A DNA stretch of 64,000 bases from Micromonospora vinacea. GTDB taxonomy: Bacteria > Actinomycetota > Actinomycetes > Mycobacteriales > Micromonosporaceae. The stretch is taken from contig NZ_JADOTY010000001.1 of assembly GCF_015751785.1 (NCBI RefSeq), positions 6,882,001 to 6,946,000 of the forward strand, read 5' to 3'. Numbering within the stretch: the first letter of the stretch is position 1; each line of letters opens with the position of its first letter. Below the pieces are notes generated by a model. That model did no database searches, was not told the DNA's origin, and saw only the letters and a list, made by a program, of their open reading frames with translations. Positions 50,884 to 59,750 of this stretch are shown here, piece by piece. The position numbers and the translations under genes were made by a program.

Positions 50884-53219
50884 CGGTCGCCGTGCGGGTG
50901 CTGCGGGCGGCGGTCCTGCCACTGGCGTTGATCGGGCTGACGGCGCTCGCCGGGGTGGTCCTCGGTCGGGTGTACGCCGGTGGCCTGCTGACCTGGCTGG
51001 TCATCGGCGCGGCGGCGGGTTCGGTGCTGGTCAGCGTGGCCGCCCGACGGTTGCCGTCATGGCTGGTGGCGCCGGTGTCGGTCGCCGCGATGGCCGGCTG
51101 GACACTGTGGTCGCTGCGGCTCGCCGCGACCCGCGCGGAGTTGCCGGGCGGCCTGCTGGAGGTCACCGCGGACGCCGCCCGCAACGGCATCCCCCGGCTG
51201 CTCACCGCGATGATCCCGGTGGAACCCACACCGGACACCGTGCTGGTGCCGGTCGTCGCCGCCTGGCTGGCCGGGCTCACCGGCGCGGAGGTGGCGCTGC
51301 GCACCGGCCGGGTGCTGCTGGGTTACCTACCGGCGGCGGGGCTGTACGCCGCCGCCCTCTACGTGGTCGGCCCGAACGCCGAACCGGCGGTGGGGTCGAC
51401 GCTGGTGTTCGTCGCGGTCGCGGCCCTCGGCCTGGCCACCCCCACCGGGACGGCGCCGGGTGGCGGCGATCCGACCGCCGACCTGACCCCCCGGGTACGC
51501 GCGGCGGTGCGGCTGCGGCTGGCCACCAGCGCGGCGCTCGGGGTGGCAGTGGTGGTCGGGCTGGTCGCGCTGCTCGGCCCGGTCGTCGCCGAGCAGGTCG
51601 ACGGCCGGCCGGTGGACCCACGCCGGTACGTGGAGCCGCCGCAGGTGCAGACGCTCGACGAGAACCCGTTGATCCGGATCTCCGGCTGGGCGCTGCACCC
51701 GGAGCAGAAGCTCCTCGACGTGAGCACGGAACGCCCCGACGCACCGCCCGAGGCCGACCCGGCGGCGGACTCCGCGCGCAGTGTGCGGATCCGGTTGGCG
51801 GTGCTCAGCGACTACGACGGGGTGACCTGGCGGGTCGGCGCGACGTACCGCAACGCCGGGCGGATCCTGCCGGCCGCGACTGCCGCCCAGGACAGCACTG
51901 TGCAGACGGTCCGGCAGCAGATCAGCGTGGCCGAGTTGAGCGGTCGGCTGCTGCCCGCCGTGGCGACGCCCCGGGAGGTCAGTGGGGCGCGGGTGGCGTA
52001 CGACCCGGCGAGCGGGACGCTGATCCGGCCGGAGGGGCTGACGCCGGGGCTGCGGTACACGGTGACCTCCGCCGAGGAACGACCGGACTCCAACCTGTTG
52101 GCCACCGCGAACGTGCCCGCCGGTGACGAGGTGGCCCGGGTGCTGCGGGTCGCGGACGGGGTGCCCGACCCGATGCGCCGGCTGGCCACCCAACTCGCCG
52201 AGGAGAATGGCGCCCCGTACGCGCGGGCGTCGGCGATCGAGCAGTTCCTGGCCGAGCACTACCGGGTGGTGGCGGACGCGCCGAGCGGGCACGCGTACCC
52301 GAACCTGGGTTTCTTCCTGTTCGGGCCCCGCAACGGCGGCGGCCAGGAGGGCACCTCGGAGCAGTTCGCGGCGGCGTTCGCGGTCCTCGGCCGGCTCTCC
52401 GGGCTGCCCACGCGGGTGGTGGTGGGCTTCCGGACCAGCGGGCAGGGGCCGGTGCTGGCCGGTGACGCGTACGCCTGGCCGGAGGTGCTCTTCGACGGGC
52501 TGGGTTGGGTGGCGTTCGACCCGTTGCCCCGCCCGAACGACGAGCCGCGACCGGTGGAGGAGGATTTCCGCCCGACGCCGGAGGACCCGCCGCCGTCGGA
52601 GGCCCCGGCACCGACAGCGGAGCCCAGCGCCTCACCGGAGCCGGTGGCCGCCGCCGACGCCCCGCCCGGCCCGGACGGGGTTTCCACCCCGGTGCTGGTC
52701 GCTGGCGGCAGCGGCGGTCTGCTGCTGGTGGTGGGGGCACTTCTGCTCACCCTGCTGGCAATGCGCCGCTCCCTCACCCGCAGCCGGCTCGTGCGGGGCG
52801 ACCCCGGCCAGCGCATCGCCGGCGCCTGGCGGGAGGTCACCGACGCGCTCCGGCTGGCCGGCAGACCGGTCGGGGACGACCTGGCCGCCACCGAGGTCGC
52901 CGGGCACGCCCGCCAGACCCTCGCCGACGCCCGGGCGGGCACGACCGGCGACGACACGACCGCCGACCCGGAGGCCGTCGCGCCCACCGGCGGCACAGCG
53001 GCGGCAGACGCGTCCAGCCCGGCGGTCGACGAGTTGGCGGCCCTGCTCAATCAGGTGGGCTTCGCCCCCGGCGCCGCGACGCCCGACCAGGCGGCTCGCG
53101 CCGCCGAGGTGGCCACCGCCTACGTGGCCACCCTGCGCTCCGCGCGCCCCTGGTGGCGCCGCCTCATCTGGTCCGTGCACCCCACTCCCCTGCGCCGCGC
53201 CCGCCGCTCCCCCCGATGA
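50880..53219 (+). CDS. TgpA-like transglutaminase-fold membrane protein without catalytic Cys and His
   Basis: 779 residues. A membrane part of six or more helices (about 1-240; RAAVLPLALIGLTALAGVVL at start) and an outer domain of the DUF3488/TgpA type. The transglutaminase-like core is at about 480-555: GTSEQFAAAFAVLGRLSGLP, then AYAWPEVLFDGLGWVAFDPL. In this fold the triad is Cys-His-Asp; here the positions are Ser493, Tyr531 and Asp547, with correct spacing. A Pro/Glu linker, another transmembrane helix (VAGGSGGLLLVVGALLLTLL) and a cytosolic tail follow. It is coupled to DUF58 and MoxR. Probably a non-catalytic scaffold, unless the Ser acts. Confidence 0.82.
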   Translation: MTVAVRVLRAAVLPLALIGLTALAGVVLGRVYAGGLLTWLVIGAAAGSVLVSVAARRLPSWLVAPVSVAAMAGWTLWSLRLAATRAELPGGLLEVTADAARNGIPRLLTAMIPVEPTPDTVLVPVVAAWLAGLTGAEVALRTGRVLLGYLPAAGLYAAALYVVGPNAEPAVGSTLVFVAVAALGLATPTGTAPGGGDPTADLTPRVRAAVRLRLATSAALGVAVVVGLVALLGPVVAEQVDGRPVDPRRYVEPPQVQTLDENPLIRISGWALHPEQKLLDVSTERPDAPPEADPAADSARSVRIRLAVLSDYDGVTWRVGATYRNAGRILPAATAAQDSTVQTVRQQISVAELSGRLLPAVATPREVSGARVAYDPASGTLIRPEGLTPGLRYTVTSAEERPDSNLLATANVPAGDEVARVLRVADGVPDPMRRLATQLAEENGAPYARASAIEQFLAEHYRVVADAPSGHAYPNLGFFLFGPRNGGGQEGTSEQFAAAFAVLGRLSGLPTRVVVGFRTSGQGPVLAGDAYAWPEVLFDGLGWVAFDPLPRPNDEPRPVEEDFRPTPEDPPPSEAPAPTAEPSASPEPVAAADAPPGPDGVSTPVLVAGGSGGLLLVVGALLLTLLAMRRSLTRSRLVRGDPGQRIAGAWREVTDALRLAGRPVGDDLAATEVAGHARQTLADARAGTTGDDTTADPEAVAPTGGTAAADASSPAVDELAALLNQVGFAPGAATPDQAARAAEVATAYVATLRSARPWWRRLIWSVHPTPLRRARRSPR

Positions 53220-53355
53220 GCAGGAGCACGGCGGCAACACCGACGGGCGTCTCCTCCCCTGCACAGGGGAGTGCGCTCCCGGCGCTGGGGGATGGCCCCG
53301 TCCCTGAGCCTGTGAACTACTCAAAGGCCAACTGCCAAGCAGGGGTGGAGCGCTG

Positions 53356-54102
53356 ATGAACCCGCACTATGACGGCTTTCTCGCCGACCACTACACGTGG
53401 ATGTTCGACGCGCCCTACCCGGCCCTCGTCGAGGAGCAGCTCGATGCTCTGCGTCGGGCCGGCGTCGGGGTACCGAACGGCAGCGGCCTCGCGGTCGACC
53501 TCGGCTGCGGCTCGGGTTTCCAGTCGGTCGCACTGGCCAGGATGGGATATCCGAACATCCTGGCGGTCGACAGCAGCGCCAAGCTCCTCGCCGAACTGGA
53601 ACTGCACGCCAGTGACCATCCGGCGATCCGCGCCGTCCACGATGACCTGAGCCAGGTCGCGGCGAGCCTTCCTGCCGGCGCGGCCGAGCTGGCGGTATGC
53701 ATGGGAGACACGCTCACCCACCTGCCGGACCGCCGGGCCGTCACCCAACTCTTCGTCGACCTGTCCGCCGCCCTGGCTCCGGGCGGCCGCCTCGTGCTCA
53801 GCTTCCGTGACCTCACCACGAGCCTCACCGGGACGAGCCGGTTCATCCCGGTGCACGCCGACGACGACGCGATCCTGACCTGCTTCCTGGAGTACGAGCC
53901 CGACGTCGTCACCGTCCACGACCTGCTCCATCAACGGACCGGCCAACGGGACTGGGCCCTGTCCGCCAGTTCCTACCGCAAGCTGCGCATCGACCCGGAA
54001 TGGGTCGCCGACCAGCTCACCGAAGCGGGCTTCCGCGACGTGCGCCAGGCACCCGCACCCCGGCGGATGACCCTGGTGACCGCCGTACGGCAGCAGTCAT
54101 GA
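53356..54102 (+). CDS. SAM-dependent methyltransferase
   Basis: 248-residue class I methyltransferase. Motif I D-L-G-C-G-S-G-F in GLAVDLGCGSGFQSVALARM (about residues 46-65), acidic motif II in NILAVDSSAKLLAELE, and post-motif strands ALAPGGRLVLSFRD. The substrate cannot be told. It is followed by a second methyltransferase gene with a 26-base gap. The short gap suggests one transcript, though the two proteins are not close copies. Confidence 0.87.
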   Translation: MNPHYDGFLADHYTWMFDAPYPALVEEQLDALRRAGVGVPNGSGLAVDLGCGSGFQSVALARMGYPNILAVDSSAKLLAELELHASDHPAIRAVHDDLSQVAASLPAGAAELAVCMGDTLTHLPDRRAVTQLFVDLSAALAPGGRLVLSFRDLTTSLTGTSRFIPVHADDDAILTCFLEYEPDVVTVHDLLHQRTGQRDWALSASSYRKLRIDPEWVADQLTEAGFRDVRQAPAPRRMTLVTAVRQQS

Positions 54103-54128
54103 CCGGCCCGCTCGACGGGTGAAATCCG

Positions 54129-54968
54129 TTGGCCCGCGCACCGCACACCGGTGACCATCAGAGCGTGGATCAGCATTCGAGCGACATCGTCGACTACTAC
54201 ACGCAGCGCTACCGCGAGGATCAACGGCTCACCGCCCGCCCGCAGGCGCGACTGGAGTGGATCCGCACGACGCAGCTCCTGCGGGATCTCCTGCCCGCAC
54301 CGAGTGCCCGGGTGTTGGACATCGGTGGGGGCACCGGCGAGTACGCGCGGGCCCTCGTCGCCGCCGGCTACCAGGTCCGCCTCGTGGACCTGGTGCCGAG
54401 CCACGTCGCGCAGGCCCGCGACGGGCACCCTCCGGTCGAGGCGCAGGTGGGCGACGCCCGTGCGCTTCCCGACGCCGACAACGGGTATGACGCCGCGCTG
54501 CTGCTGGGCCCGCTCTACCACCTGGTACGCCGTGACGACCGGCTTCAGGCCCTCCGTGAGGCGGTCCGGGTCACCCGCCCCGGCGGTCTCGTCGTGGCCG
54601 CCGTCATCTCCCGCTTCGCCGGCCCGTTGGACTTCGCGGCCACCGGACGACTCGACGGGAGGCTGCTCGACGAGGCCAGGGCGCTGCTGAGCGACGGCGT
54701 CAACGATCCGCGGATCGGTTTCACCCACGCCTACTTCCACCGGGTCGAGGAGATCACCGACGAGTGCGCGGCCGCCGGGCTGACCGATGTCGTCGTACAC
54801 GGGGTCGAGGGCCCGGCCTGGACGGCGGCGGAGGCGGCGGCGAACGGGCCGGCGTCCGACACCGTCTTCGCCGCAGCGTTGGACCTCGCCGGGCTCTACA
54901 GCAGCGAGCCGGCGCTGATCAGTTCCAGCGCCCATCTCCTGGCCACCGGACGCGTTCCGGCGCGGTAG
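54129..54968 (+). CDS. SAM-dependent methyltransferase
   Basis: 279-residue class I methyltransferase. Motif I in ARVLDIGGGTGEYARALVAA, motif II in YQVRLVDLVPSHVAQARD, then LPDADNGYDAALLLGPLYHL and RVTRPGGLVVAAVISRF. TTG start at 54129; an internal GTG at 54165 is an alternative, since the first 12 residues carry no recognised motif. It converges with the SDR/LLM pair. Small-molecule methylation is likely, but the substrate is open. Confidence 0.85.
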   Translation: MARAPHTGDHQSVDQHSSDIVDYYTQRYREDQRLTARPQARLEWIRTTQLLRDLLPAPSARVLDIGGGTGEYARALVAAGYQVRLVDLVPSHVAQARDGHPPVEAQVGDARALPDADNGYDAALLLGPLYHLVRRDDRLQALREAVRVTRPGGLVVAAVISRFAGPLDFAATGRLDGRLLDEARALLSDGVNDPRIGFTHAYFHRVEEITDECAAAGLTDVVVHGVEGPAWTAAEAAANGPASDTVFAAALDLAGLYSSEPALISSSAHLLATGRVPAR

Positions 54969-54972
54969 CGGG

Positions 54973-55764
54973 TCAGGCGGTCAGCCGGCGGATGAGTTTG
55001 CGCATGCCGGCCTGCCAGCCGTCCGGGTCCTCGGCGCGGCGGCGCGCATAGTCGGCGACCTCGGGGTGCGGCAGGATCAGGAAACGTTCCTCGGCCAGCC
55101 CGGCGATGGCCGCGTCGGCGACCTGGTCCGGGGTGAGCACCGCACCGGACGCGGCGACCACCCGGGCGCCGAGGTGCCCCTCGGCGAGCCCGTCGGCGAG
55201 CATCGGGGTGTCCACCCCCTGCGGGCAGAGCGCGCTGACCCGGATGCCCCGGTCCCGGTAGGTGATGGCCAGCCACTCGGCGAAGCCCACCGAGGCGTGC
55301 TTCGTCGCGGTGTACGCGGCGTCGCCCACAGCGGTCAGCACACCGGCCGCGGAGCAGGTGTGCAGCAGGTGCCCGCCGCCGCGGGCGAGCATCCCGGGCA
55401 GCACCGCGCGGGCGGAGTAGACGTGCGCGAGCACGTTGACCCGCCACGCCCGGTCCCAACCGGCGTCGTCGACCTCCACCCCCCCACCGGTGGTCACCCC
55501 GGCGTTGGCGCAGAACAGGTCGATCCGGCCGTACCGCTCCTCGGTGTCGGCGACCAGGTCGCGGACCTGCTCCTCGTCGGTGACGTCGAGGGCGATGGCG
55601 TGCGCGACCGGGCCGATGCTGTCGGCCACCGCGTCGGCCGCGTCGGCGTCCAGGTCGGCGACCACCACGGCGGCGGCGCCCTCGGCGGCGAACCGGCGCG
55701 ACAGCGCCGCACCGATGCCGCCGGCCCCGCCGGTGACCACGACGATCCGGTCGGTGAGGTTCAC
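54973..55764 (-). CDS. SDR-family oxidoreductase
   Basis: 263-residue short-chain dehydrogenase. Cofactor motif T-G-G-A-G-G-I-G (about residues 11-18), Asp after strand 2 (VVADLDADAAD) favouring NAD(H), N-A-G in LFCANAGVTTGG, catalytic Ser in HTCSAAGVLTA, and Y-T-A-T-K in AAYTATKHASVG. GTG start overlaps the LLM oxidoreductase stop (GTGA), so the pair is coupled. Substrate unknown. Confidence 0.9.
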   Translation of the reverse strand: MNLTDRIVVVTGGAGGIGAALSRRFAAEGAAAVVVADLDADAADAVADSIGPVAHAIALDVTDEEQVRDLVADTEERYGRIDLFCANAGVTTGGGVEVDDAGWDRAWRVNVLAHVYSARAVLPGMLARGGGHLLHTCSAAGVLTAVGDAAYTATKHASVGFAEWLAITYRDRGIRVSALCPQGVDTPMLADGLAEGHLGARVVAASGAVLTPDQVADAAIAGLAEERFLILPHPEVADYARRRAEDPDGWQAGMRKLIRRLTA

Positions 55765-56744
55765 GCGGAAACTCCTACGGGGTTGGTGCCCAACCGGGCG
55801 ATGAGGCTGAGTAGCTCGCTCGCGCCGCCGGCGGTGACCTCGGGGGTGGGCAGCAGTGCGACGATCGGCACGTCCACCCCGTTGTCGGCGTAGCGGCGCA
55901 CCTCGGCGCGGCAGCGCTCCGGTGAGCCGTGCAGCACCAGCGCGTCGACCACCTCGTCGGGCACCGCCGCGCTGGCGCCGCGCCGGTCACCGGAGGCCCA
56001 GGCCGCCCACATGGGCGCGAGCGTCTCGTCGCGGCCGAGCCAGCGGTGGAATTCGGCGTACGCCGGGACGGTGAGGTAGCTGGTGATGAGCCGGCGGCCC
56101 AGCGCCCGCGCGTAGGCGGCGTCCTCGGTGGGGCAGACGAAGATCCGGGCGGCAACCTCGAAGCCGGCGCGCCGCTCGCCCAACTCGGCGAGGGCACGCG
56201 GTACGTCGTCGGCGCTGAGCCAGTTGAGGATGACCCCGTCGGCCTCCGCGCCGGCGAGCCGGAGCATCCCCGGGCGCAGCGCGGCGAGCAGGATCGGTGG
56301 CGGCACCGCCGGCGGTCGCTCCAGCGTGAACCGGCGGACGGTGAACGTGTCGTAGGCCTCGTCGACGGTCTCGCCGGCCAGCGCGGCGCGCAGGAACCGC
56401 AGGACGTCCCGGGTGCGGCGGAACGGCTCGTCGAACGGCACGGCGTTCCAGTCCCTTACGAGCACGGGTGAGGACGCGCCGATGCCCAGCGCGAACCGGC
56501 CCGGCGCGGCCTCGGCCAGCGCCGCCGCGCTCATCGCCAACAGCCCGGGCCCCCGGGTGAAGACCGGTGTGATCGCGGTGCCCAGCCGCAGCCCGGGCTG
56601 CCAGGCCGCGGCGAGCGCCAACGGGGTGAACGCGTCGGTTCCGGCGACCTCGGACGACCAGACGTCGGTGAACCCGGCCCGGTCGAGGGCCGCGTAGGCC
56701 GCGTCGTGCTGCGCCAGTGCGATCCCGCCCAGCGGCACCGTCAT
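55761..56744 (-). CDS. LLM-class (luciferase-like, probably F420-dependent) oxidoreductase
   Basis: 327-residue TIM-barrel enzyme of the luciferase-like monooxygenase superfamily. Seen: FTDVWSSEVAGTDAFTPLAL, GTAITPVFTRGPGLLAMSAA, GRFALGIGASSPVLVRDWNA, PPPILLAALRPGMLRLAGAE and DGVILNWLSADDVPRALAEL. These fit the MSMEG_2516/F420-using group common in actinobacteria. ATG 56744 is chosen where similarity begins; the frame stays open far upstream over the divergent LtrA gene by chance. The stop overlaps the SDR start, so both act in one pathway. Confidence 0.87.
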   Translation of the reverse strand: MTVPLGGIALAQHDAAYAALDRAGFTDVWSSEVAGTDAFTPLALAAAWQPGLRLGTAITPVFTRGPGLLAMSAAALAEAAPGRFALGIGASSPVLVRDWNAVPFDEPFRRTRDVLRFLRAALAGETVDEAYDTFTVRRFTLERPPAVPPPILLAALRPGMLRLAGAEADGVILNWLSADDVPRALAELGERRAGFEVAARIFVCPTEDAAYARALGRRLITSYLTVPAYAEFHRWLGRDETLAPMWAAWASGDRRGASAAVPDEVVDALVLHGSPERCRAEVRRYADNGVDVPIVALLPTPEVTAGGASELLSLIARLGTNPVGVSA

Positions 56745-56898
56745 GCCCCATCGATTCGTCACCGGTCGATCGTGCCCGTTGACGCGGGTCCGAGCAAGAT
56801 CCCCGGGTTGGGCAGAATCGCCGGTTTCCAGCCGTGCGCCCCGGTGGGAAGTGCTACCCATTCGAGGTGGACCGGACCGACGGCGCAGGCCGCTGACC

Positions 56899-58119
56899 AT
56901 GGCTTCCAGGGCAGCGGGGCACCTGGAACCGGTCCCGGCCGCTGCCACACCCGGCCGGGCGACGTTCCTGGAACTCTTCTTCGACCTTGTGTACGTCTTC
57001 GCGCTCACCCGGATCTCAGCGCGCGCGTTCGAGGATCTGACCCTGGAACCGGGCCGCGAGCACGGTTGGGGGACGGTCACCGGCGGCGGCAAGACACTGC
57101 TGTTGCTGCTCGCGCTCTGGGCGGTGTGGCAGGGCACCGCGTGGACGACCAGCCGGTACGACCCGTACCGGGTGTCGTTGCAGGCCGTGGTGCTCACCGC
57201 CCTGGTGTGCAGCATGGTGATGGGGGTGGCGGTCCCTCGCGCGTTCAGCGAGACCGCGCTGATGTTCGCGGTGGCGTACGTGGTCGCGCAGCTGACCCGG
57301 CCGGTGATCCTGTCGATCGCGCTGGGACCGCACCCGTACCGCCGGTTGAAGGTGCGCATGGCGGTGGTCTTCGCCGCCACCGGGGTGCTGTGGATCAGCG
57401 GCGCGATGCTGAGCACCAACGGGCAGGTGGTGTCCTGGTCGGCGGCGTTGGTCATCGAATACCTGGCCGCCCGCTGTGGCTGGCCGGTGCCCGGCCTGGG
57501 TCGTTCGGCGATCTCCAGGTGGGATATCGCCGGGGAGCACCTGGCCGAGCGTTACCAGCAGTTCTTCCTCGTCGCGCTGGGCGAGACGATCCTGGTGGCG
57601 GGTTTCGCTTACAGCCGGGGGCCGTACGAGTCGGGGCACGTGTGGGCGTTCGCGCTGGCGCTGGCCACCTCGATCATGCTGTGGCGCATCTACGTGCAGC
57701 GCGCCGGGCGGATCCTGGGCGAGGCGGTGATGAAGGCCCGCCACCCCGCCAGCATCGGCCGCTCGGCGGCCGACACCCACCTGCTGATGGTGATCGGTCT
57801 CGCTGCCACCGCGATCGGGTACGAGCTGATCATCGAACATCCGCTGGAGCGGATCTCGGGGCCGTGGCTGACAATGGTGCTCGGCGGTCCGGCGCTGTTC
57901 CTGGCCGGCCGGGCCCGCCTGGAGTACGAGGTGTTCGGGCGGATCTCCCCGTCCCGGTGGATCGCCCTCGCGGTGCTGGTGGCCTCGTCGGTGCCGCTGC
58001 TGTACCTGCCCGGGGTGATCGCGACTGCGGTCGGGGTGGTGGTGCTGGGCGCGGTCGCGGTGGCCGACGTCCGGCGGGCCCACGGCGCCCCACCGGAGGC
58101 CGCCGCGCCACCGTTCTGA
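56899..58119 (+). CDS. Low-temperature-requirement A (LtrA) family membrane protein
   Basis: 406-residue membrane protein with about 10-12 helices. Family motifs: ATFLELFFDLVYVFALTRIS at the N-terminus and AERYQQFFLVALGETILVAG in the middle, the same as in the protein at 31.3-32.4 kb. ATG 56899 is used because the residues before it read as shadow sequence. It is divergent from the LLM oxidoreductase gene. Role unknown. Confidence 0.86.
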   Translation: MASRAAGHLEPVPAAATPGRATFLELFFDLVYVFALTRISARAFEDLTLEPGREHGWGTVTGGGKTLLLLLALWAVWQGTAWTTSRYDPYRVSLQAVVLTALVCSMVMGVAVPRAFSETALMFAVAYVVAQLTRPVILSIALGPHPYRRLKVRMAVVFAATGVLWISGAMLSTNGQVVSWSAALVIEYLAARCGWPVPGLGRSAISRWDIAGEHLAERYQQFFLVALGETILVAGFAYSRGPYESGHVWAFALALATSIMLWRIYVQRAGRILGEAVMKARHPASIGRSAADTHLLMVIGLAATAIGYELIIEHPLERISGPWLTMVLGGPALFLAGRARLEYEVFGRISPSRWIALAVLVASSVPLLYLPGVIATAVGVVVLGAVAVADVRRAHGAPPEAAAPPF

Positions 58120-58166
58120 GCGTCGCGCGACGATGTCGCGCCGGCGCGGACGGCTACTCTCGGCCG

Positions 58167-59030
58167 GTGACCTTCTCGCTCGTCGCCCGCTCCGCTGACG
58201 GCCGCCTGCACGGCGTGGCCGTCGCCAGCAAGTTCCTCGCCGCCGGGGCACTGGTGCCGGCCGCCGCCGCCGAGGTGGGCGCGCTGGCAACCCAGGCGCA
58301 CGTCAACCTCGCCTACCGCCCGCAGGGCCTCACCCTGCTGCGGACCGGGGTGGCCGCCGCCGACGTGGTGGCCGGGCTGATCGCCGCCGACCCCGAGCGG
58401 GAGCACCGCCAACTCGGCGTCGTGGGGGCCAGCGGTTCGGGCGCCACCTGGACCGGGCCGGCCTGCCACCCGTGGGCCGGCGGGCGGACCGGTGACGGCT
58501 GGGCCGCGCAGGGCAACGTGCTCACCGGCCCGGAGGTCGTCGACGCCCTCGGCGCGGCCTGGCAGGCGGGAACGACACTGCCGTTCGCCGAGCGGCTGGT
58601 CGCCGCGTTACGGGCCGGCGACGAGGCCGGCGGCGACCGGCGTGGCCGGCAGAGCGCCGGCCTGCTGGTGGTCGAGCGCGGCGGCGGGTACGGCGGCACC
58701 AGCGACGTGGTGGTCGACCTTCGCGTGGACGACCATCCGGACCCGGTCGCCGAGCTGGGTCGCCTGCTCACTGTGCACACCATGCTGTTCGGCCGGCCCG
58801 ACCCGGCCACCCTGCTCGACCTGAGCGGCGCGGTCGCCGCCGAGGTGGCGGCGTTGCTCGGCGCGCTGGGCCATCCGGTGCACGAGGGCGGCACGGAGGC
58901 GGCGTTGGTCTCCTGGGCCGGGTTGGAGAACCTGGAGGAGCGGTTGGTGCCGGGGCGGATCGACCCGGTGGTGCTGACGCACCTGCGTGGTGTCGCCCCG
59001 CACGTCCCCGCCCCTCGCTCCGCGAGCTGA
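58167..59030 (+). CDS. DUF1028 family protein (Ntn-hydrolase-like fold)
   Basis: 287-residue protein. Family motifs: TFSLVARSADGRLHGVAVAS at the N-terminus, GALATQAHVNLAYRPQGLTL, HRQLGVVGASGSGATWTGPA and GDGWAAQGNVLTGPEVVDAL, then SAGLLVVERGGGYGGTSDVV with VDLRVDDHPDPVAEL. The mature N-terminal Thr/Ser of the family is in line with an Ntn-type fold; activity is not established. GTG start at 58167, 47 bases after ltrA. Confidence 0.87.
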   Translation: MTFSLVARSADGRLHGVAVASKFLAAGALVPAAAAEVGALATQAHVNLAYRPQGLTLLRTGVAAADVVAGLIAADPEREHRQLGVVGASGSGATWTGPACHPWAGGRTGDGWAAQGNVLTGPEVVDALGAAWQAGTTLPFAERLVAALRAGDEAGGDRRGRQSAGLLVVERGGGYGGTSDVVVDLRVDDHPDPVAELGRLLTVHTMLFGRPDPATLLDLSGAVAAEVAALLGALGHPVHEGGTEAALVSWAGLENLEERLVPGRIDPVVLTHLRGVAPHVPAPRSAS

Positions 59031-59073
59031 CAGGCCAGCGCCAGCAGCGGCCGCGGCCCGCAAGAGCCCGGGT

Positions 59074-59742
59074 TCAGCGGCCGAAGGCGAGCCAGCGGAA
59101 GCCGGACGCGTCGATCGCGGCCCGTTCCGGAGCGGTCAACGTCGCCCGGCCGGTGGTCTTGTGGATCAGGGTCAGCCGGTCCCAGCGCAACCCGGCCGGT
59201 GTCTTTCGCCCACCGGTGAGCAGGTCGGCGATGACGACGGCCGCCGCTGGGGTGAGCCATGGCGGCCGGCCCAGCGCGGAGGCCAGGTCCAGTCCGTGCA
59301 CACCCACCTCGACGACCCGTGTCCGCAGGAACTCGCTGAGGCGCATCGCGTCGCCGTGCCGGGTTCGCACCACCCGGTCGGGCGGCGCGGCGGCGACCGC
59401 CGCCTCGGTGGCCCGCCACGCCCTGTCGAACTCGGTCGCCAGCGCCGTCCGGTCCACCCGTGGCGCGTCCCGCTGGCCGCCGGCGATCCGGTCGGCGTCC
59501 ACCTCGACGGTGAACTTCGCGGCGCCGAAGTAGCCGGCGGCGTCCACCTCGGCGCGGGCCGGGGCCGGCGCGGCGAGCATGTCGGTCAGCCGGCCGGCCC
59601 CGGTGCGGATGTGTCCGATCAGGTCCCGGACCGTCCACGGAGGGCATTCGGTGGGCCGATCGAGGTCGGCGTCGACCAGCTCGGCCAGAACCCCGGTGAG
59701 CCGCGCGCACTCGGCGGAGAACGCCGCGAGGACCGGCTCCAC
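59074..59742 (-). CDS. Maleylpyruvate isomerase-like, mycothiol-dependent-type enzyme
   Basis: 222-residue protein of the MDMPI/DinB-like four-helix fold. The N-terminal motif is W-T-V-R-D-L-I-G-H-I (PPWTVRDLIGHIRTG), whose His is a metal ligand. Further ligands lie in RTRVVEVGVHGLDLASALGR (Glu and His). The C-terminal domain ends in SGFRWLAFGR. Family members use mycothiol as cofactor in isomerase or S-transferase reactions, in keeping with an actinobacterial host. GTG 59742 lies eight bases after the stop of the PAP2 gene, so the two are co-transcribed. Confidence 0.83.
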   Translation of the reverse strand: MEPVLAAFSAECARLTGVLAELVDADLDRPTECPPWTVRDLIGHIRTGAGRLTDMLAAPAPARAEVDAAGYFGAAKFTVEVDADRIAGGQRDAPRVDRTALATEFDRAWRATEAAVAAAPPDRVVRTRHGDAMRLSEFLRTRVVEVGVHGLDLASALGRPPWLTPAAAVVIADLLTGGRKTPAGLRWDRLTLIHKTTGRATLTAPERAAIDASGFRWLAFGR

Positions 59743-59750
59743 CGGCCCGC

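Noticed and set aside
55761..57455. 564-codon minus-strand frame covering the LLM oxidoreductase and more
   Set aside because: Only the part from 56744 downward matches the family; the extension lies opposite the LtrA gene and is a high-GC shadow.
56706..59030. 774-codon plus-strand frame
   Set aside because: The last 288 codons are the DUF1028 gene; the first part is a shadow of LtrA.
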